Below, piece by piece: positions 26,236 to 34,848 of a DNA stretch of 64,000 nt (within the stretch, counting starts at the first letter, position 1; every line of letters begins with the position of its first letter). Made by a program: the position numbers and the translations under genes. The notes beneath the pieces are model-generated. The model searched no databases. It was not told the DNA's origin and worked only from the letters and a program-made list of their open reading frames with translations. Source of the DNA: an uncultured Lachnospiraceae bacterium. Lineage in GTDB: Bacteria > Bacillota > Clostridia > Lachnospirales > Lachnospiraceae. The stretch covers positions 25,896 to 89,895 of the forward strand of contig CALDLG010000045.1 of assembly GCA_937910785.1 (NCBI GenBank), written 5' to 3'.

Positions 26236-26997
26236 ATGCAGAAAGAGATGCAACGAAATCAGGGACTGAATCCTCTGACGGTTTTATACATCATCGTTGC
26301 TTTGGCACTCATTTCCGTTGTATATGATTATAAGGTCTCCATCGTTTGTGTTATTGTGATGATGTTTATCGCAGCGGGTTTTGGAAAGTTTAAACCCTAT
26401 GTAACGCTTTGGTTAAAATCCATTCTCTGGATGTGCGCGCTCTGCTTTGTACTTCAGATTTTCTTCATACCTGGTGAAGATATTATCTGGCAGTTCGGAG
26501 TTTTCCGGATTACGAGAGAGGGTCTGAATCAGGCGGCCAAATTGTGTTCGCGCCTTTTTGGAGCGGGGTCCGCGGCGATTCTTGGATTCCGGCTGATCGA
26601 TCTGGGAAGTCTGATGGTGGTGCTGGAGCAGAAAGGCGTGCCGTCGACCGCCACCTATATACTCATGTCTACGGCTAATATTATTCCGCAGATGGTCAAA
26701 AAGATGGGAGTTATTCTGGAAGCGCAGAAATCCCGCGGAATCGAGATGGAAAGCAATATGATCGTAAGGGCGAAGGCATTTCTGCCCTCCATCGGCCCGC
26801 TGATTCTGAACGCGATCGTAAATGCGGAGGAGCGTGCGATTACTCTGGAAGCCAGAGCGTTTTCGGCGCCCTGTAAGAAAACTTCCATCAAAATCATTCC
26901 GGATATGCGAAGAGACCGAATCATCAGAGGGTTGATGACCGCGGCAGCAGTTCTGGCGATAGGAGGGAGGATTGTTTTATGGATAGTATTAAGATAA
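26236..26997 (+). CDS. ECF transporter transmembrane (T) component
   Basis: 253 residues with several membrane segments in the first half. The coupling helices carry the two small-Arg-small motifs known from EcfT: AQKSRG around residue 165 and LEARAF about 50 residues later. These anchor the two ATPases to the membrane part. The last 19 bases overlap the first ATPase gene, implying coupled translation. Because S, T and both A genes are together, this looks like a dedicated (group I) ECF transporter rather than a shared one. Confidence 0.9.
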   Translation: MQKEMQRNQGLNPLTVLYIIVALALISVVYDYKVSIVCVIVMMFIAAGFGKFKPYVTLWLKSILWMCALCFVLQIFFIPGEDIIWQFGVFRITREGLNQAAKLCSRLFGAGSAAILGFRLIDLGSLMVVLEQKGVPSTATYILMSTANIIPQMVKKMGVILEAQKSRGIEMESNMIVRAKAFLPSIGPLILNAIVNAEERAITLEARAFSAPCKKTSIKIIPDMRRDRIIRGLMTAAAVLAIGGRIVLWIVLR

Positions 26998-27827
26998 CAG
27001 ATCTGACATATAAATATCCTATTTCAGATGAGCCGGTATTAAAGCATATTAATCTGCGTGTGCCAAAAGGCGAACTGTGCGCGGTAATAGGCACGAATGG
27101 AAGCGGAAAGACGACGCTGTGCAACGCGATTCGCGGATTTGTACCCACATTTTATAAGGGTGAGATTTCCGGAGAAATCATCGTGAACGGCAGGGATGTA
27201 CGGAAGGAAGAGATGGGAAGTTTGGCTTTGGACATCGGCTTTGTGTTTCAGAATCCTTTTACACAGATCAGTGGAATAGCGAAGACTGTTTTTGAAGAAC
27301 TGGCTTATGGACTGGAAAATATGGGTATCGAGCGCGAAATCATTATCCGCCGCGTGGAGGAAACAATGAGACTGACCAAAATTGAGGAGTTTCGTGACAG
27401 AAATCCTTTTCAGCTTTCCGGAGGGCAGCAGCAGCGGGTTGCGCTTGCGGCAATACTTGTAATGGGACAGCCGGTGCTCGTGATCGATGAACCTACCTCT
27501 CAGCTGGACCCACAAAGTACGGACGATGTCTTTGAGGTCATAAAGCTGATGAAAAATATGGGAAAAACCATCGTGCTTGTGGAACATAAAATGGAACAGA
27601 TCGCCGAGTACGCGGATCATGTCGTCGTGCTGAATCAGGGAGAAATTGTTATGGAGGGTACGGCGAAGGAGGTATTTTCAAATCCCGGATGCAAACAGTA
27701 TCATACAAGGCTTCCACAGTGTACGAAGATATCCGCGGAATTAAAGGACATGGGAATCGGGATAAAAGGAACGCCGGTTACCGTGAATGAGACTGTTCAT
27801 TCGATCAGAGCGGTAATGAATCAATAA
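26979..27827 (+). CDS. ECF transporter ATPase, first subunit
   Basis: 282 residues. Walker A is GTNGSGKTT, the Q-loop is FVFQNPF, the signature is LSGGQQQR, Walker B is VLVIDEPTSQLD, and the switch His is in VEHKME. All motifs are canonical. It should pair with the next ATPase as a heterodimer driving the ECF transporter. The start overlaps the T-component gene and the second ATPase begins 18 bases downstream. Confidence 0.93.
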   Translation: MDSIKITDLTYKYPISDEPVLKHINLRVPKGELCAVIGTNGSGKTTLCNAIRGFVPTFYKGEISGEIIVNGRDVRKEEMGSLALDIGFVFQNPFTQISGIAKTVFEELAYGLENMGIEREIIIRRVEETMRLTKIEEFRDRNPFQLSGGQQQRVALAAILVMGQPVLVIDEPTSQLDPQSTDDVFEVIKLMKNMGKTIVLVEHKMEQIAEYADHVVVLNQGEIVMEGTAKEVFSNPGCKQYHTRLPQCTKISAELKDMGIGIKGTPVTVNETVHSIRAVMNQ

Positions 27828-27845
27828 AAGAAAGGACGCAGGAAA

Positions 27846-28655
27846 ATGGCACTCGTAGAAGTTAAGAATATTTCATTTCGATATCCAAACGGATATCTGG
27901 CCGTAGACGATGTGAGTTTTTCTATCGAGGCCGGGGAGAACATTGCGATCGTAGGACAAAACGGCGCGGGAAAGACAACGACCGTAAAGATGCTGAACGG
28001 ACTGACGAAGCCCTGTGAGGGCGATGTGCTGATTCGGGGAGAATCGACGAAAAAATATACGACGGCGCAGATGGCAAGAAAAGTAGGATATGTATTTCAG
28101 AATCCGGAAGACCAGATCTTTAACGCAACGGTATACAAAGAAATTGAATATGGACTTAAAAAGATGAAGCTGCCGGCAGAGGAATGTGAAAGACGGATTC
28201 AGGATGCCGCGGAGCTTGCGGGAATCGGGGAATATCTGGATATGAATCCCTACGATCTTCCATTGTCCATACGAAAATTTGTTACGATTGCGTCTGTGAT
28301 CGCGAGCGACTGCGACGTCATGATATTTGACGAACCGACGGCGGGGCAGGATCTGGACGGGCTGCAAAGGCTGTCGGCGCTTAACAGAATATTGACGGGG
28401 CGCGGAAAGGCGATTGTAACCATTACCCATGACATGGAATTCGTAGCGGAAAATTATGACAGAGTAATCGTTATGTGTCAGAAGAAGGTGATTGCGGATG
28501 GAAGAACAAGGGACGTATTTTTTGAAAAGGAGATCATGAACAAAGCCATGTTAAAGCAGCCTGCGCTTGTCAGAATCGCTGATCAGATCGGAATGGATCA
28601 CAATACACTCGATATCGCGGAGGTTGCGGTATATATAAAAACCGGACAGGGATGA
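27846..28655 (+). CDS. ECF transporter ATPase, second subunit with degenerate signature motif
   Basis: 269 residues. Walker A (GQNGAGKTTT), the Q-loop (FQNPEDQ), Walker B (VMIFDEPTAGQD) and the switch His (ITHDME) are intact. Where LSGGQ is expected, the sequence is LPLSIRKF, so the signature glycines are missing. In an ABC dimer this would damage the ATP site formed with the partner's Walker A, leaving one good and one altered site. AAAGGACGCAGGAAA precedes the ATG. The stop lies in the left part of a strong hairpin at 28642-28671 that ends the operon. Confidence 0.9.
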   Translation: MALVEVKNISFRYPNGYLAVDDVSFSIEAGENIAIVGQNGAGKTTTVKMLNGLTKPCEGDVLIRGESTKKYTTAQMARKVGYVFQNPEDQIFNATVYKEIEYGLKKMKLPAEECERRIQDAAELAGIGEYLDMNPYDLPLSIRKFVTIASVIASDCDVMIFDEPTAGQDLDGLQRLSALNRILTGRGKAIVTITHDMEFVAENYDRVIVMCQKKVIADGRTRDVFFEKEIMNKAMLKQPALVRIADQIGMDHNTLDIAEVAVYIKTGQG

Positions 28656-28671
28656 AAGAACCCCTGTCCGG
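28642..28671 (+). terminator. Terminator of the ECF operon
   Basis: Perfect 10-pair GC-rich stem (28642-28651 with 28662-28671) and a 10-base loop, overlapping the end of the last gene. The following T-run is weak (CTTGTTC). Confidence 0.65.
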
Positions 28672-28685
28672 CTTGTTCATCATAG

Positions 28686-28707
28686 GGTTCAGGTGTCAAA
28701 AGGTGCG
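28686..28707 (+). repeat. Solo copy of the 22-bp MITE end
   Basis: These 22 bases are identical to the left terminal repeat of the element at 55492-55796 (and the preceding G also matches). Sequence on both sides differs from the element. No matching inverted end is nearby, so this is a single-end remnant sitting between the ECF terminator and the HD-GYP gene. Confidence 0.75.
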
Positions 28708-28721
28708 GCATAAAACGCTTA

Positions 28722-29807
28722 TTAATAAATAGCAGCCATTTCGCGGCAGTACCAGTTTTCATCCGCCTGTCTGATGAGTTCATCCTGCTGTACGATGGGA
28801 TGCTCCGCATCGTTAGGAGGAATATAACGGATGATACCTCTTTCTCCGTCGGACATAATGACAGTTTTGTTCGTATATTTTAAGCGCATGTTTTTCAGAA
28901 AACGCATGACAAGCCCTCTGTCGAGGCCGTCAAATTCTTCTTTGTAAAACATATCGAGAACATTAAGGGGAAGTCTTGCGCCCTTATAGCTTCTTGCGGA
29001 TACCATGGCGTCGTAGATATCCGAGATTGCCGTGACTCTGGCGCAGAGATTTATTTCGTCATCCTGTAATCCGTCCGGATAGCCCCTGCCATTCAGTTTT
29101 TCATGATGATGCCTTGCGGCCAGTCTGACGCTGTCACTGAATTTGGAACCGAGCAGCCGGTCCGAATAAAGAGGATGCTTCCTCATAATTTCAAGCTCCT
29201 CGTCGGTCAGTCTGCGAGGTGCGTTCAGGATTTCTTCCGGGATCATCGTTTTGCCGATATCATGGAGCAGGCCGGCCAGCGTAAAGGTTTTCACATCCTC
29301 CGGCGGAAGCTTCAGCCATTCGGCCTGAATTCCGTTTAAAAGCGCAACATTCAGCGAGTGGCGCTGTAAGCCCTCATCCATCGGACGCGGAAAGTTAATG
29401 CAGGAGAGAATCATGATCGGATCAAACTGAACGAGCTTTGCCGAAATCGCTTCCACCAGAGGCTCCATCTGTGTGCTGTTCAACCAGGAATCGAGGTTGG
29501 GAGTCTGAAAGATGCTGCCGATATTCCGGTGCAGCTTCGTATATCCCATGTACCGCTCGGTCATTTCCTGACGCGCGTTAAGAGGAGCATGCTCATCCGT
29601 CATAATGTCCAGATAAGTATCTTCATATACCATGATATATTTGTCTTTGCCATAGAAGCGCATCAGTCTGTTCAGCTTGGGCGCGGTAATGGTTTCTCCT
29701 TCGGGAAGCAGCATGACTGCGCCGGTATGGTTGAAAATGTCGTTCTTTAATACGAGTCCTTCCCAGAGATATTCGATGGGGAGCTCCATAAGCTGTCCGG
29801 AATTCAT
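28722..29807 (-). CDS. HD-GYP domain cyclic-di-GMP phosphodiesterase
   Basis: 361 residues from the ATG at 29807, which has a GGAGGG site and lies one base after the PilZ stop. The HD motif is LLHDIGKTMIP and the GYP motif is RGYPDG, both complete, so an active enzyme that degrades c-di-GMP is expected. The N-terminal about 140 residues, beginning with the YLWEGLVLKNDIF stretch, are a separate region of unknown role. It is cytoplasmic, with no membrane segment. It is translationally coupled to a PilZ c-di-GMP receptor, making an enzyme-effector pair. Confidence 0.92.
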   Translation of the reverse strand: MNSGQLMELPIEYLWEGLVLKNDIFNHTGAVMLLPEGETITAPKLNRLMRFYGKDKYIMVYEDTYLDIMTDEHAPLNARQEMTERYMGYTKLHRNIGSIFQTPNLDSWLNSTQMEPLVEAISAKLVQFDPIMILSCINFPRPMDEGLQRHSLNVALLNGIQAEWLKLPPEDVKTFTLAGLLHDIGKTMIPEEILNAPRRLTDEELEIMRKHPLYSDRLLGSKFSDSVRLAARHHHEKLNGRGYPDGLQDDEINLCARVTAISDIYDAMVSARSYKGARLPLNVLDMFYKEEFDGLDRGLVMRFLKNMRLKYTNKTVIMSDGERGIIRYIPPNDAEHPIVQQDELIRQADENWYCREMAAIY

Positions 29808-29808
29808 A

Positions 29809-30390
29809 TTAATGCCCTCCCCCTTTCCGTACCGTCCGAATCTCATTGATCCGGCAGCCATACTCTTCGATCAGCATATCGCTCCGGTGAATTCTTACGA
29901 TTTCGCATTGCAACTCCAGCATATCTTTACCCATTTCCAGAAGGAGCGTAAAAATCTCACCCACATCAAAAGATCCGGCTTCCGATTTGATCAGCATACC
30001 GTTCGCGCTCATATTGATCGTTTCGATATGAATGCCTCTGTGAAGAGATACTTCTTTGTTATCGATATAGATTCCCTTCACCTTTCCCTCGGCGGAAATC
30101 GGATATCGTGTTTTGGCTCTGTCTTCTTTTTCCCTGCTTTTGCCTAAGAACACCTCGATTTCGTTTCCGGTGACGATGCCTCTGACCGTGCCGCAGGACT
30201 CATAAAGTCCTTTTTCCGTAAAAATAATAGCCGAAATGTTATAAAACTTTATTTCCTGCAAACTTCCCGCGCTGATCATGACAGAATTTGACAGGCTGTT
30301 GTAATGTTTGATTCTGGTATCCGCCAGGACCCGGTTGTTTTCAATATCTTTTATGATAATTCTTCGATTCTTGAGTTCACCCTCGTTCAT
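29809..30390 (-). CDS. PilZ-domain c-di-GMP receptor (YcgR/DgrA-like)
   Basis: 193 residues: an N-terminal YcgR-like beta domain and a C-terminal PilZ domain starting near residue 92. The c-di-GMP contacts are visible as RAKTR (R-x-x-x-R) and NMSANG (N-x-S-x-x-G). Such proteins bind c-di-GMP and act on flagella or exopolysaccharide. The HD-GYP enzyme gene starts one base after its stop. A GGGGAGCAGGGG ribosome site lies before the ATG, and the pgi terminator lies just upstream at 30430-30470. Confidence 0.88.
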   Translation of the reverse strand: MNEGELKNRRIIIKDIENNRVLADTRIKHYNSLSNSVMISAGSLQEIKFYNISAIIFTEKGLYESCGTVRGIVTGNEIEVFLGKSREKEDRAKTRYPISAEGKVKGIYIDNKEVSLHRGIHIETINMSANGMLIKSEAGSFDVGEIFTLLLEMGKDMLELQCEIVRIHRSDMLIEEYGCRINEIRTVRKGGGH

Positions 30391-30429
30391 TTTCCCCTGC
30401 TCCCCTTTACCGAAAGTGTCTTCAAATGG

Positions 30430-30470
30430 ATAAAATCCACCAAATTTAAATAAAATCTGGTGGATTTTAT
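30430..30470 (-). terminator. Terminator of pgi
   Basis: Perfect 13-pair stem (30430-30442 with 30458-30470) and a 15-base loop, 10 bases after the pgi stop. In the minus direction the second arm itself ends in ATTTTAT, giving a short U-rich end. Confidence 0.75.
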
Positions 30471-30480
30471 TATCATGCTT

Positions 30481-31827
30481 TTATAATCTCTTCAAAAGCT
30501 CTTCTCTCTGGGCTTCATAACCCGGTTTTCCGAGCAGTGCGAACATATTTTTCTTATAGCTTTCAACCCCCGGCTGATTGAACGGATTTACCCCCAGCAG
30601 ATAGCCGCTGACACCGCAGGCAAACTCAAAGAAGTAGAATAGTTCGCCGAGGAAGAATTCGTTTACTTCCGGGATATTGACGATAAAGTTGGGAACCTGT
30701 CCGTCTGTGTGAGCCAGAATCGTTCCGTTCATCGCGCTTTTGTTTACGAAATCCACGCTCTTGCCGGCAAGATAGTTCAGACCGTCCAGATCGACGGGTT
30801 CTTCCCCGATCAGGATTTCTTCCCTGCTTGTCTCAATATTCAGCACGGTTTCGAACATGATTCTCGCACCGTCCTGAATGAACTGGCCCATAGAATGCAG
30901 ATCGGTCGTCAGGTCTACGCTTGCCGGGAAAATACCCTTCTGGTCCTTGCCCTCGGATTCTCCGTACAGCTGTTTCCACCATTCGGAAACATAATGAACG
31001 GCCGGCTCATAGTTTGCGAGAATTTCGATATTTTTGCCCTTTCTTAAAAGTATATTTCTAAGCGCCGCATACTGCAGGGCGTCATTTTCCTCAAAAGGAG
31101 CTTCCAGAGCCATTTTTCTGCCCTCTGCCGCGCCCTCCATCAGCTTATCGATATCGGCGCCGGATACGGCGATGGGAAGCAGACCAACTGCGGTAAGAAC
31201 GGAGAAACGACCGCCTACATCATCCGGTACGACAAAGGATTCGTAGCCTTCTTCTGTCGCAAGATTTTTCAGGGAGCCTTTTGCCTTGTCGGTGGTTGCA
31301 TAAATCCTCTTTGCAGCGCCTTCTTTGCCGTATTTCTTTTCGGCCATTTCCTTGAATACGCGGAACGCGATTGCCGGCTCCGTTGTTGTGCCTGACTTGG
31401 AGATCATATTGATGGAGAAATCTCTGTCACCAATGACATCGATCAAATGTTTAATATAAGTGGAGCTGATAGAATTGCCAACAAAATAAATTTCCGGTGT
31501 TTTTCTGATCGATTTGTCTACCACATTGTAGAAGCTGTGTCTTAAAAACTCGATTGCCGCTCTTGCGCCAAGATAAGAACCGCCAATTCCGATCACGAGA
31601 AGCACTTCCGAATCGTTCTGAATTCTGGCAGCCGCTTTTTTGATTCTTGCGAATTCTTCCTTATCGTAATCAACCGGGAGATCGATCCATCCCAGAAAAT
31701 CGTTTCCCGCGCCCGTTTTGCCCACAAGCACTTCTTTTGCATCCAAAGCCAGCTTTTTCATGGATTCCACTTCGTTTTCTTTTACGAAGGATGCCGCTTT
31801 GGAGTAATCAAACGTAATTTTGCTCAT
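30481..31827 (-). CDS. pgi: Glucose-6-phosphate isomerase
   Basis: 448 residues from the ATG at 31827, nine bases after AAGGAG; the ATG at 31848 has no good site. [40 protein letters not shown], and [20 protein letters not shown] are standard for the firmicute Pgi. It interconverts glucose-6- and fructose-6-phosphate in the cytoplasm. The gene has its own promoter (31906-31934) and terminator, so it is a single-gene unit. Confidence 0.96.
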   Translation of the reverse strand: MSKITFDYSKAASFVKENEVESMKKLALDAKEVLVGKTGAGNDFLGWIDLPVDYDKEEFARIKKAAARIQNDSEVLLVIGIGGSYLGARAAIEFLRHSFYNVVDKSIRKTPEIYFVGNSISSTYIKHLIDVIGDRDFSINMISKSGTTTEPAIAFRVFKEMAEKKYGKEGAAKRIYATTDKAKGSLKNLATEEGYESFVVPDDVGGRFSVLTAVGLLPIAVSGADIDKLMEGAAEGRKMALEAPFEENDALQYAALRNILLRKGKNIEILANYEPAVHYVSEWWKQLYGESEGKDQKGIFPASVDLTTDLHSMGQFIQDGARIMFETVLNIETSREEILIGEEPVDLDGLNYLAGKSVDFVNKSAMNGTILAHTDGQVPNFIVNIPEVNEFFLGELFYFFEFACGVSGYLLGVNPFNQPGVESYKKNMFALLGKPGYEAQREELLKRL

Positions 31828-31862
31828 CTTCCATCTCTCCTTTTTCAAGTTCCGTTTTTGCA

Positions 31863-31897
31863 GTCAGACGCCTCTTTTTATTCAGGGAGGCGCTGAC
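31863..31897 (-). other. Hairpin at the 5' end of the pgi transcript
   Basis: Arms 31863-31874 and 31887-31897 pair over about 11 positions with one interruption. It lies directly downstream of the pgi -10 box, so it would form at the very 5' end of the pgi mRNA; it may also end transcription from the ABC permease gene upstream. No T-run marks it as a clear terminator. Confidence 0.45.
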
Positions 31898-31905
31898 TTA
31901 TTACT

Positions 31906-31934
31906 AGTGTAGCATTGGTCAGATGGATTTTCAA
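31906..31934 (-). promoter_or_regulatory. Promoter of pgi
   Basis: On the minus strand TTGAAA (31934-31929), a 17-base spacer and TACACT (31911-31906), 79 bases before the pgi start. It overlaps the end of the ABC permease gene's downstream region. Confidence 0.6.
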
Positions 31935-31938
31935 GAGA

Positions 31939-32601
31939 TTAAAATTCCTTCTTCTGCATGATGTGGAGACTGATGCAGTAGGAAATGGTAAAGCATATGG
32001 CGCATATCACAAGGATGAGGAGTACGGCCTGCCCTGCGGGCAGTCCCATGAACCATACAGCCACATTCTGCGCCATTGCGCCGAAACCGCCCTGTATGCC
32101 AAAAAGGCCTGGCAGAATATTTTTTATGGAAATGGCGAGCACAGTTGTGCAGGACAGAAGACCTATTAATATGATTCTGCCTTTATCGCCTCCGAATTTT
32201 AACTGTAACGGCAGCATGAGAAGCTGGAGCAGCGCGAGAACAAGGTAAATAGTAAGGCCCTCTGCCAGAATCTGCAGCCATTGTGCCCTGTGCAGCAGAA
32301 TACACAGAGCTATGCTGAGTCCGGCTCCAAACAGGCTGAATCCCAGCATCAGAACGTATTTTTCCGACACATATGTGGTCCGTTTAACTGGCAGTGTTAT
32401 GAGGTAAGGCATGCTTTTATAATATTCGTCCAATGACAGTGTGTTTAAGACCAGTAAAACGAAGGTCATGATACTATATCCGATTAGAAAGCTGTATCCG
32501 TCATAGTTCTGTAAGGCCAGGAACCATATGACCATTAATATAAGGAACATTTTTTTGTTGTGCATGATTAATTTATAATCTTTGATGAGTAATCCCTTCA
32601 T
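31939..32601 (-). CDS. ABC-2 type transporter permease
   Basis: 220 residues from the ATG at 32601, preceded by GGAGG. Six membrane segments are visible, among them FLILMVIWFLALQNY, SIMTFVLLVLNTLSL and the C-terminal AVLLILVICAICFTISYC. It lies 43 bases after the ATPase gene and forms the membrane half of an ABC-2 exporter controlled by the GntR gene upstream. Homologues of this layout (GntR-ATPase-permease, YtrA type) respond to cell-envelope stress. The substrate is not known. Confidence 0.8.
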   Translation of the reverse strand: MKGLLIKDYKLIMHNKKMFLILMVIWFLALQNYDGYSFLIGYSIMTFVLLVLNTLSLDEYYKSMPYLITLPVKRTTYVSEKYVLMLGFSLFGAGLSIALCILLHRAQWLQILAEGLTIYLVLALLQLLMLPLQLKFGGDKGRIILIGLLSCTTVLAISIKNILPGLFGIQGGFGAMAQNVAVWFMGLPAGQAVLLILVICAICFTISYCISLHIMQKKEF

Positions 32602-32644
32602 AGTAACCTCCATTTTTTCGCAATCTGCAGATTTGTGCTTACGC

Positions 32645-33502
32645 TTAGCCGGCGAGTTTCTTTCCTTTCGTCATGATTAGTATAATTTCGTCGATATTAC
32701 CTTTTTCCGCGACGATTCCCGGATAGTTATCCAGATAGAATTGTTTTTCTCTTGTCAGAAGCCTGTAGCCAAAGGCTTCTTTTATTTCATAAAGAAGATA
32801 GCTTTTATCAAGGAAACGGTACTGCTCGTCGTTTACTTTCAGGACAGAGTAGCCGGAAAGGATGATATCCGTATCCTCATGGAAAAGGACTTTGCCGTTC
32901 TGGATGAAATACAGATCGTCACACAGTCCCTCCAGATCGGAAGATATGTGAGAGCTGATCAGGATAGCCCGTCCGTCCTGTTTCATATATTCCCGCATTT
33001 CATCGAGCAGATCGTTTCTGACGACGGCGTCCAGACCTGCGGTCGGCTCATCCAGAATCAGGAGCCTGGCATCATAGCTCATGGCAAGCAGCAGTTTGAA
33101 TTTGGCCTTCATGCCGGTGGAAAAATCTTTAAACTGTTTTTTTAAGGGCAGATCGTACTGCCGGCATTTCTCTGTGAATTTATCCTTTTGAAAAGCGGTA
33201 TACAGGGTTTCCATTACGGGAAGGATATCCTGGATGGTGAGCATATCGTTAAAAGTATTTTCCGAAAGTACGACGCCGATTTTCTGTTTATCCTCTGTCG
33301 TAATTTCCCGGCTGTCTTTTCCGAGAATGCGAATGGTGCCGCCTTCCGTTCTGATCAGTCCCAGAGCCGCCTTAAAGGTCGTGCTTTTCCCGGCGCCGTT
33401 GGCGCCGATAATACCTGTGATATTGCCCTCTTCCACCTGAAGAGAACAGTTTAAATGAAAGTCATTATATTTTTTCTGCACATTTTCCAATTGTAACAAC
33501 AT
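32645..33502 (-). CDS. ABC transporter ATP-binding protein (ABC-2 exporter)
   Basis: 285 residues. Walker A is GANGAGKSTT, the signature is FSTGMKAK (the form usual in ABC-2 exporters), and Walker B is LLILDEPTAGLD. The C-terminal about 80 residues after the ATPase core (DIILSGYSVLKVNDEQYRF) are typical of this group and probably regulatory. The start is 54 bases after the GntR stop, with CAGGAGGCAGAAT upstream. It energises the permease encoded next. Confidence 0.9.
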   Translation of the reverse strand: MLLQLENVQKKYNDFHLNCSLQVEEGNITGIIGANGAGKSTTFKAALGLIRTEGGTIRILGKDSREITTEDKQKIGVVLSENTFNDMLTIQDILPVMETLYTAFQKDKFTEKCRQYDLPLKKQFKDFSTGMKAKFKLLLAMSYDARLLILDEPTAGLDAVVRNDLLDEMREYMKQDGRAILISSHISSDLEGLCDDLYFIQNGKVLFHEDTDIILSGYSVLKVNDEQYRFLDKSYLLYEIKEAFGYRLLTREKQFYLDNYPGIVAEKGNIDEIILIMTKGKKLAG

Positions 33503-33556
33503 TTGATTCTGCCTCCTGTATTGTCTTCCGGATATTCGAACAAATGAATCATGGGA

Positions 33557-33931
33557 TTATGGTTCTTCCATGATCAGATCGAATAACTCTCTGATTTCGG
33601 TATCTTTCATACCACATTTGCGTCCGTTCCGAATGGCCTGTTCGAGTTCGGACTCCACTTCTTTTCTTTTTTCTTCCAGTAAAAGATTCTGATTGCCCCG
33701 TGCGACAAAGCTTCCCTTCCCATGTACCGTAACGATAAAGCCGTCTGCTTCCAGCGAATCGTAAGCTTTCTTTACGGTCAGTGCGCTGATCCTCAATTCG
33801 GCAGACAGCGTTCTGACCGAAGGAAGCGGTGTTTCTTCTTTTAGCCGCCCGTCGATTATCATCGCTTTGATCTGTCCTGTGATCTGTTCATAAATCGGTA
33901 CCATCGATGTATTACTTATTATGATATTCAT
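33557..33931 (-). CDS. GntR-family regulator, YtrA subfamily
   Basis: 124 residues, the short size of the YtrA subfamily: a winged helix-turn-helix (about 10-75) and a small C-terminal helical piece with no large effector domain. Visible motifs are PIYEQITGQIKAMI, LPSVRTLSAELRISALTVKKAYDSLE and VHGKGSFVA. It is the first gene of the GntR-ATPase-permease operon and very likely represses it. AACAG repeats with 10- and 20-base spacing overlap its promoter. Confidence 0.92.
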   Translation of the reverse strand: MNIIISNTSMVPIYEQITGQIKAMIIDGRLKEETPLPSVRTLSAELRISALTVKKAYDSLEADGFIVTVHGKGSFVARGNQNLLLEEKRKEVESELEQAIRNGRKCGMKDTEIRELFDLIMEEP

Positions 33932-33970
33932 CAGACACTTATTTTCATCCTTTCTGTCAACTTGCTGATA

Positions 33971-34005
33971 AACAGCATATAACAGTATATATCACCTGTC
34001 AACAG
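33971..34005 (-). promoter_or_regulatory. Promoter of the GntR-ABC operon with phased repeats
   Basis: Minus-strand TTGACA (34002-33997), 17 bases and TATGCT (33979-33974). On the plus strand AACAG occurs at 33971, 33981 and 34001, i.e. on the same face of the helix, covering both boxes. This is a likely binding site of the GntR protein. Confidence 0.6.
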
Positions 34006-34077
34006 TTTATGTATGATCTTTATGAAATTTTTCCGGCTGTTTTTGTGAAAAGAATGTTTTCAGGAAAAGCTTTCTTA

Positions 34078-34086
34078 TGATACAAT
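34078..34086 (+). promoter_or_regulatory. Extended -10 promoter for the two-component system
   Basis: TG-A-TACAAT (34078-34086) is an extended -10 element 94 bases before the response-regulator start. The -35 region (TTTTCA at 34057) is weak. Confidence 0.45.
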
Positions 34087-34179
34087 GGCGCTGAAGGCAG
34101 GCAGACGGGCGGATATTGACCGGATATTGTTCTGCGTCTGCATATTGGAAGAGGGAACAGATACAGGAAAGGAATTGCC

Positions 34180-34848
34180 ATGAAGATATTGATTGTGGAG
34201 GACGATGCGGGTTTGAGCCGTGGAATTTCTTTTGCATTTGAACAGGACGGGTGGACGGCATATACGGCACAGACCTTGAAAGAAGCGGATACGCTGTGGA
34301 AAAAAGAATGTCTGGATGCGGTGATACTGGACCTGAATCTGCCGGATGGGGACGGCATTGAATTTTGTAAGAGGGTGCGGGAAAGCTCCGATCTTCCGGT
34401 TCTGATGCTGACGGCGCGCGATCTGGAGGTGGATGAGATCATGGGGTTAATAAGCGGCGCAGATGATTATATGACAAAGCCCTTTTCCGTTTCCGTTTTA
34501 AAACTGCGGTTACAGAAAATTCTGGAACGCAGGAAGGAAAATGCGGAGGATGAAATGGTTCGCTCGTCCGGAGAAATAACTCTGAATGTGAAAACATTTC
34601 GTGCATTCCGGGGCGGGCAGGAAGTTGATTTGACAATGACGGAGTTTCGTCTGTTACAGTATTTCCTGGAAAATAAGAATCAGGTTTTGCTGAAGGAGCA
34701 GATTTTACGGCATATTTGGGATGCGGACGGAAATTTCGTGGAAGAAAATACGCTTTCGGTTAATGTCAGCAGGCTTCGTAAGAAGCTGGGATGTGACTGT
34801 ATTCGTACGATTCAGGGAATGGGTTATCTGTGGGAGGATAAGATATGA
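34180..34848 (+). CDS. OmpR/PhoB-type response regulator
   Basis: 222 residues. The receiver domain (1-115) has the acidic pair EDD, the phospho-acceptor in VILDLNLPDG, and the conserved Thr/Lys (LTARD, TKPF). The C-terminal winged helix (about 127-220) carries TEFRLLQYFLEN, VEENTLSVNVSRLRKKLG and IRTIQGMGY. GGAAAGGA precedes the ATG. The stop overlaps the histidine-kinase start (ATGA). A likely target is the MacB-type transporter at 37287, whose upstream region has repeated TTGTCA. Confidence 0.93.
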   Translation: MKILIVEDDAGLSRGISFAFEQDGWTAYTAQTLKEADTLWKKECLDAVILDLNLPDGDGIEFCKRVRESSDLPVLMLTARDLEVDEIMGLISGADDYMTKPFSVSVLKLRLQKILERRKENAEDEMVRSSGEITLNVKTFRAFRGGQEVDLTMTEFRLLQYFLENKNQVLLKEQILRHIWDADGNFVEENTLSVNVSRLRKKLGCDCIRTIQGMGYLWEDKI

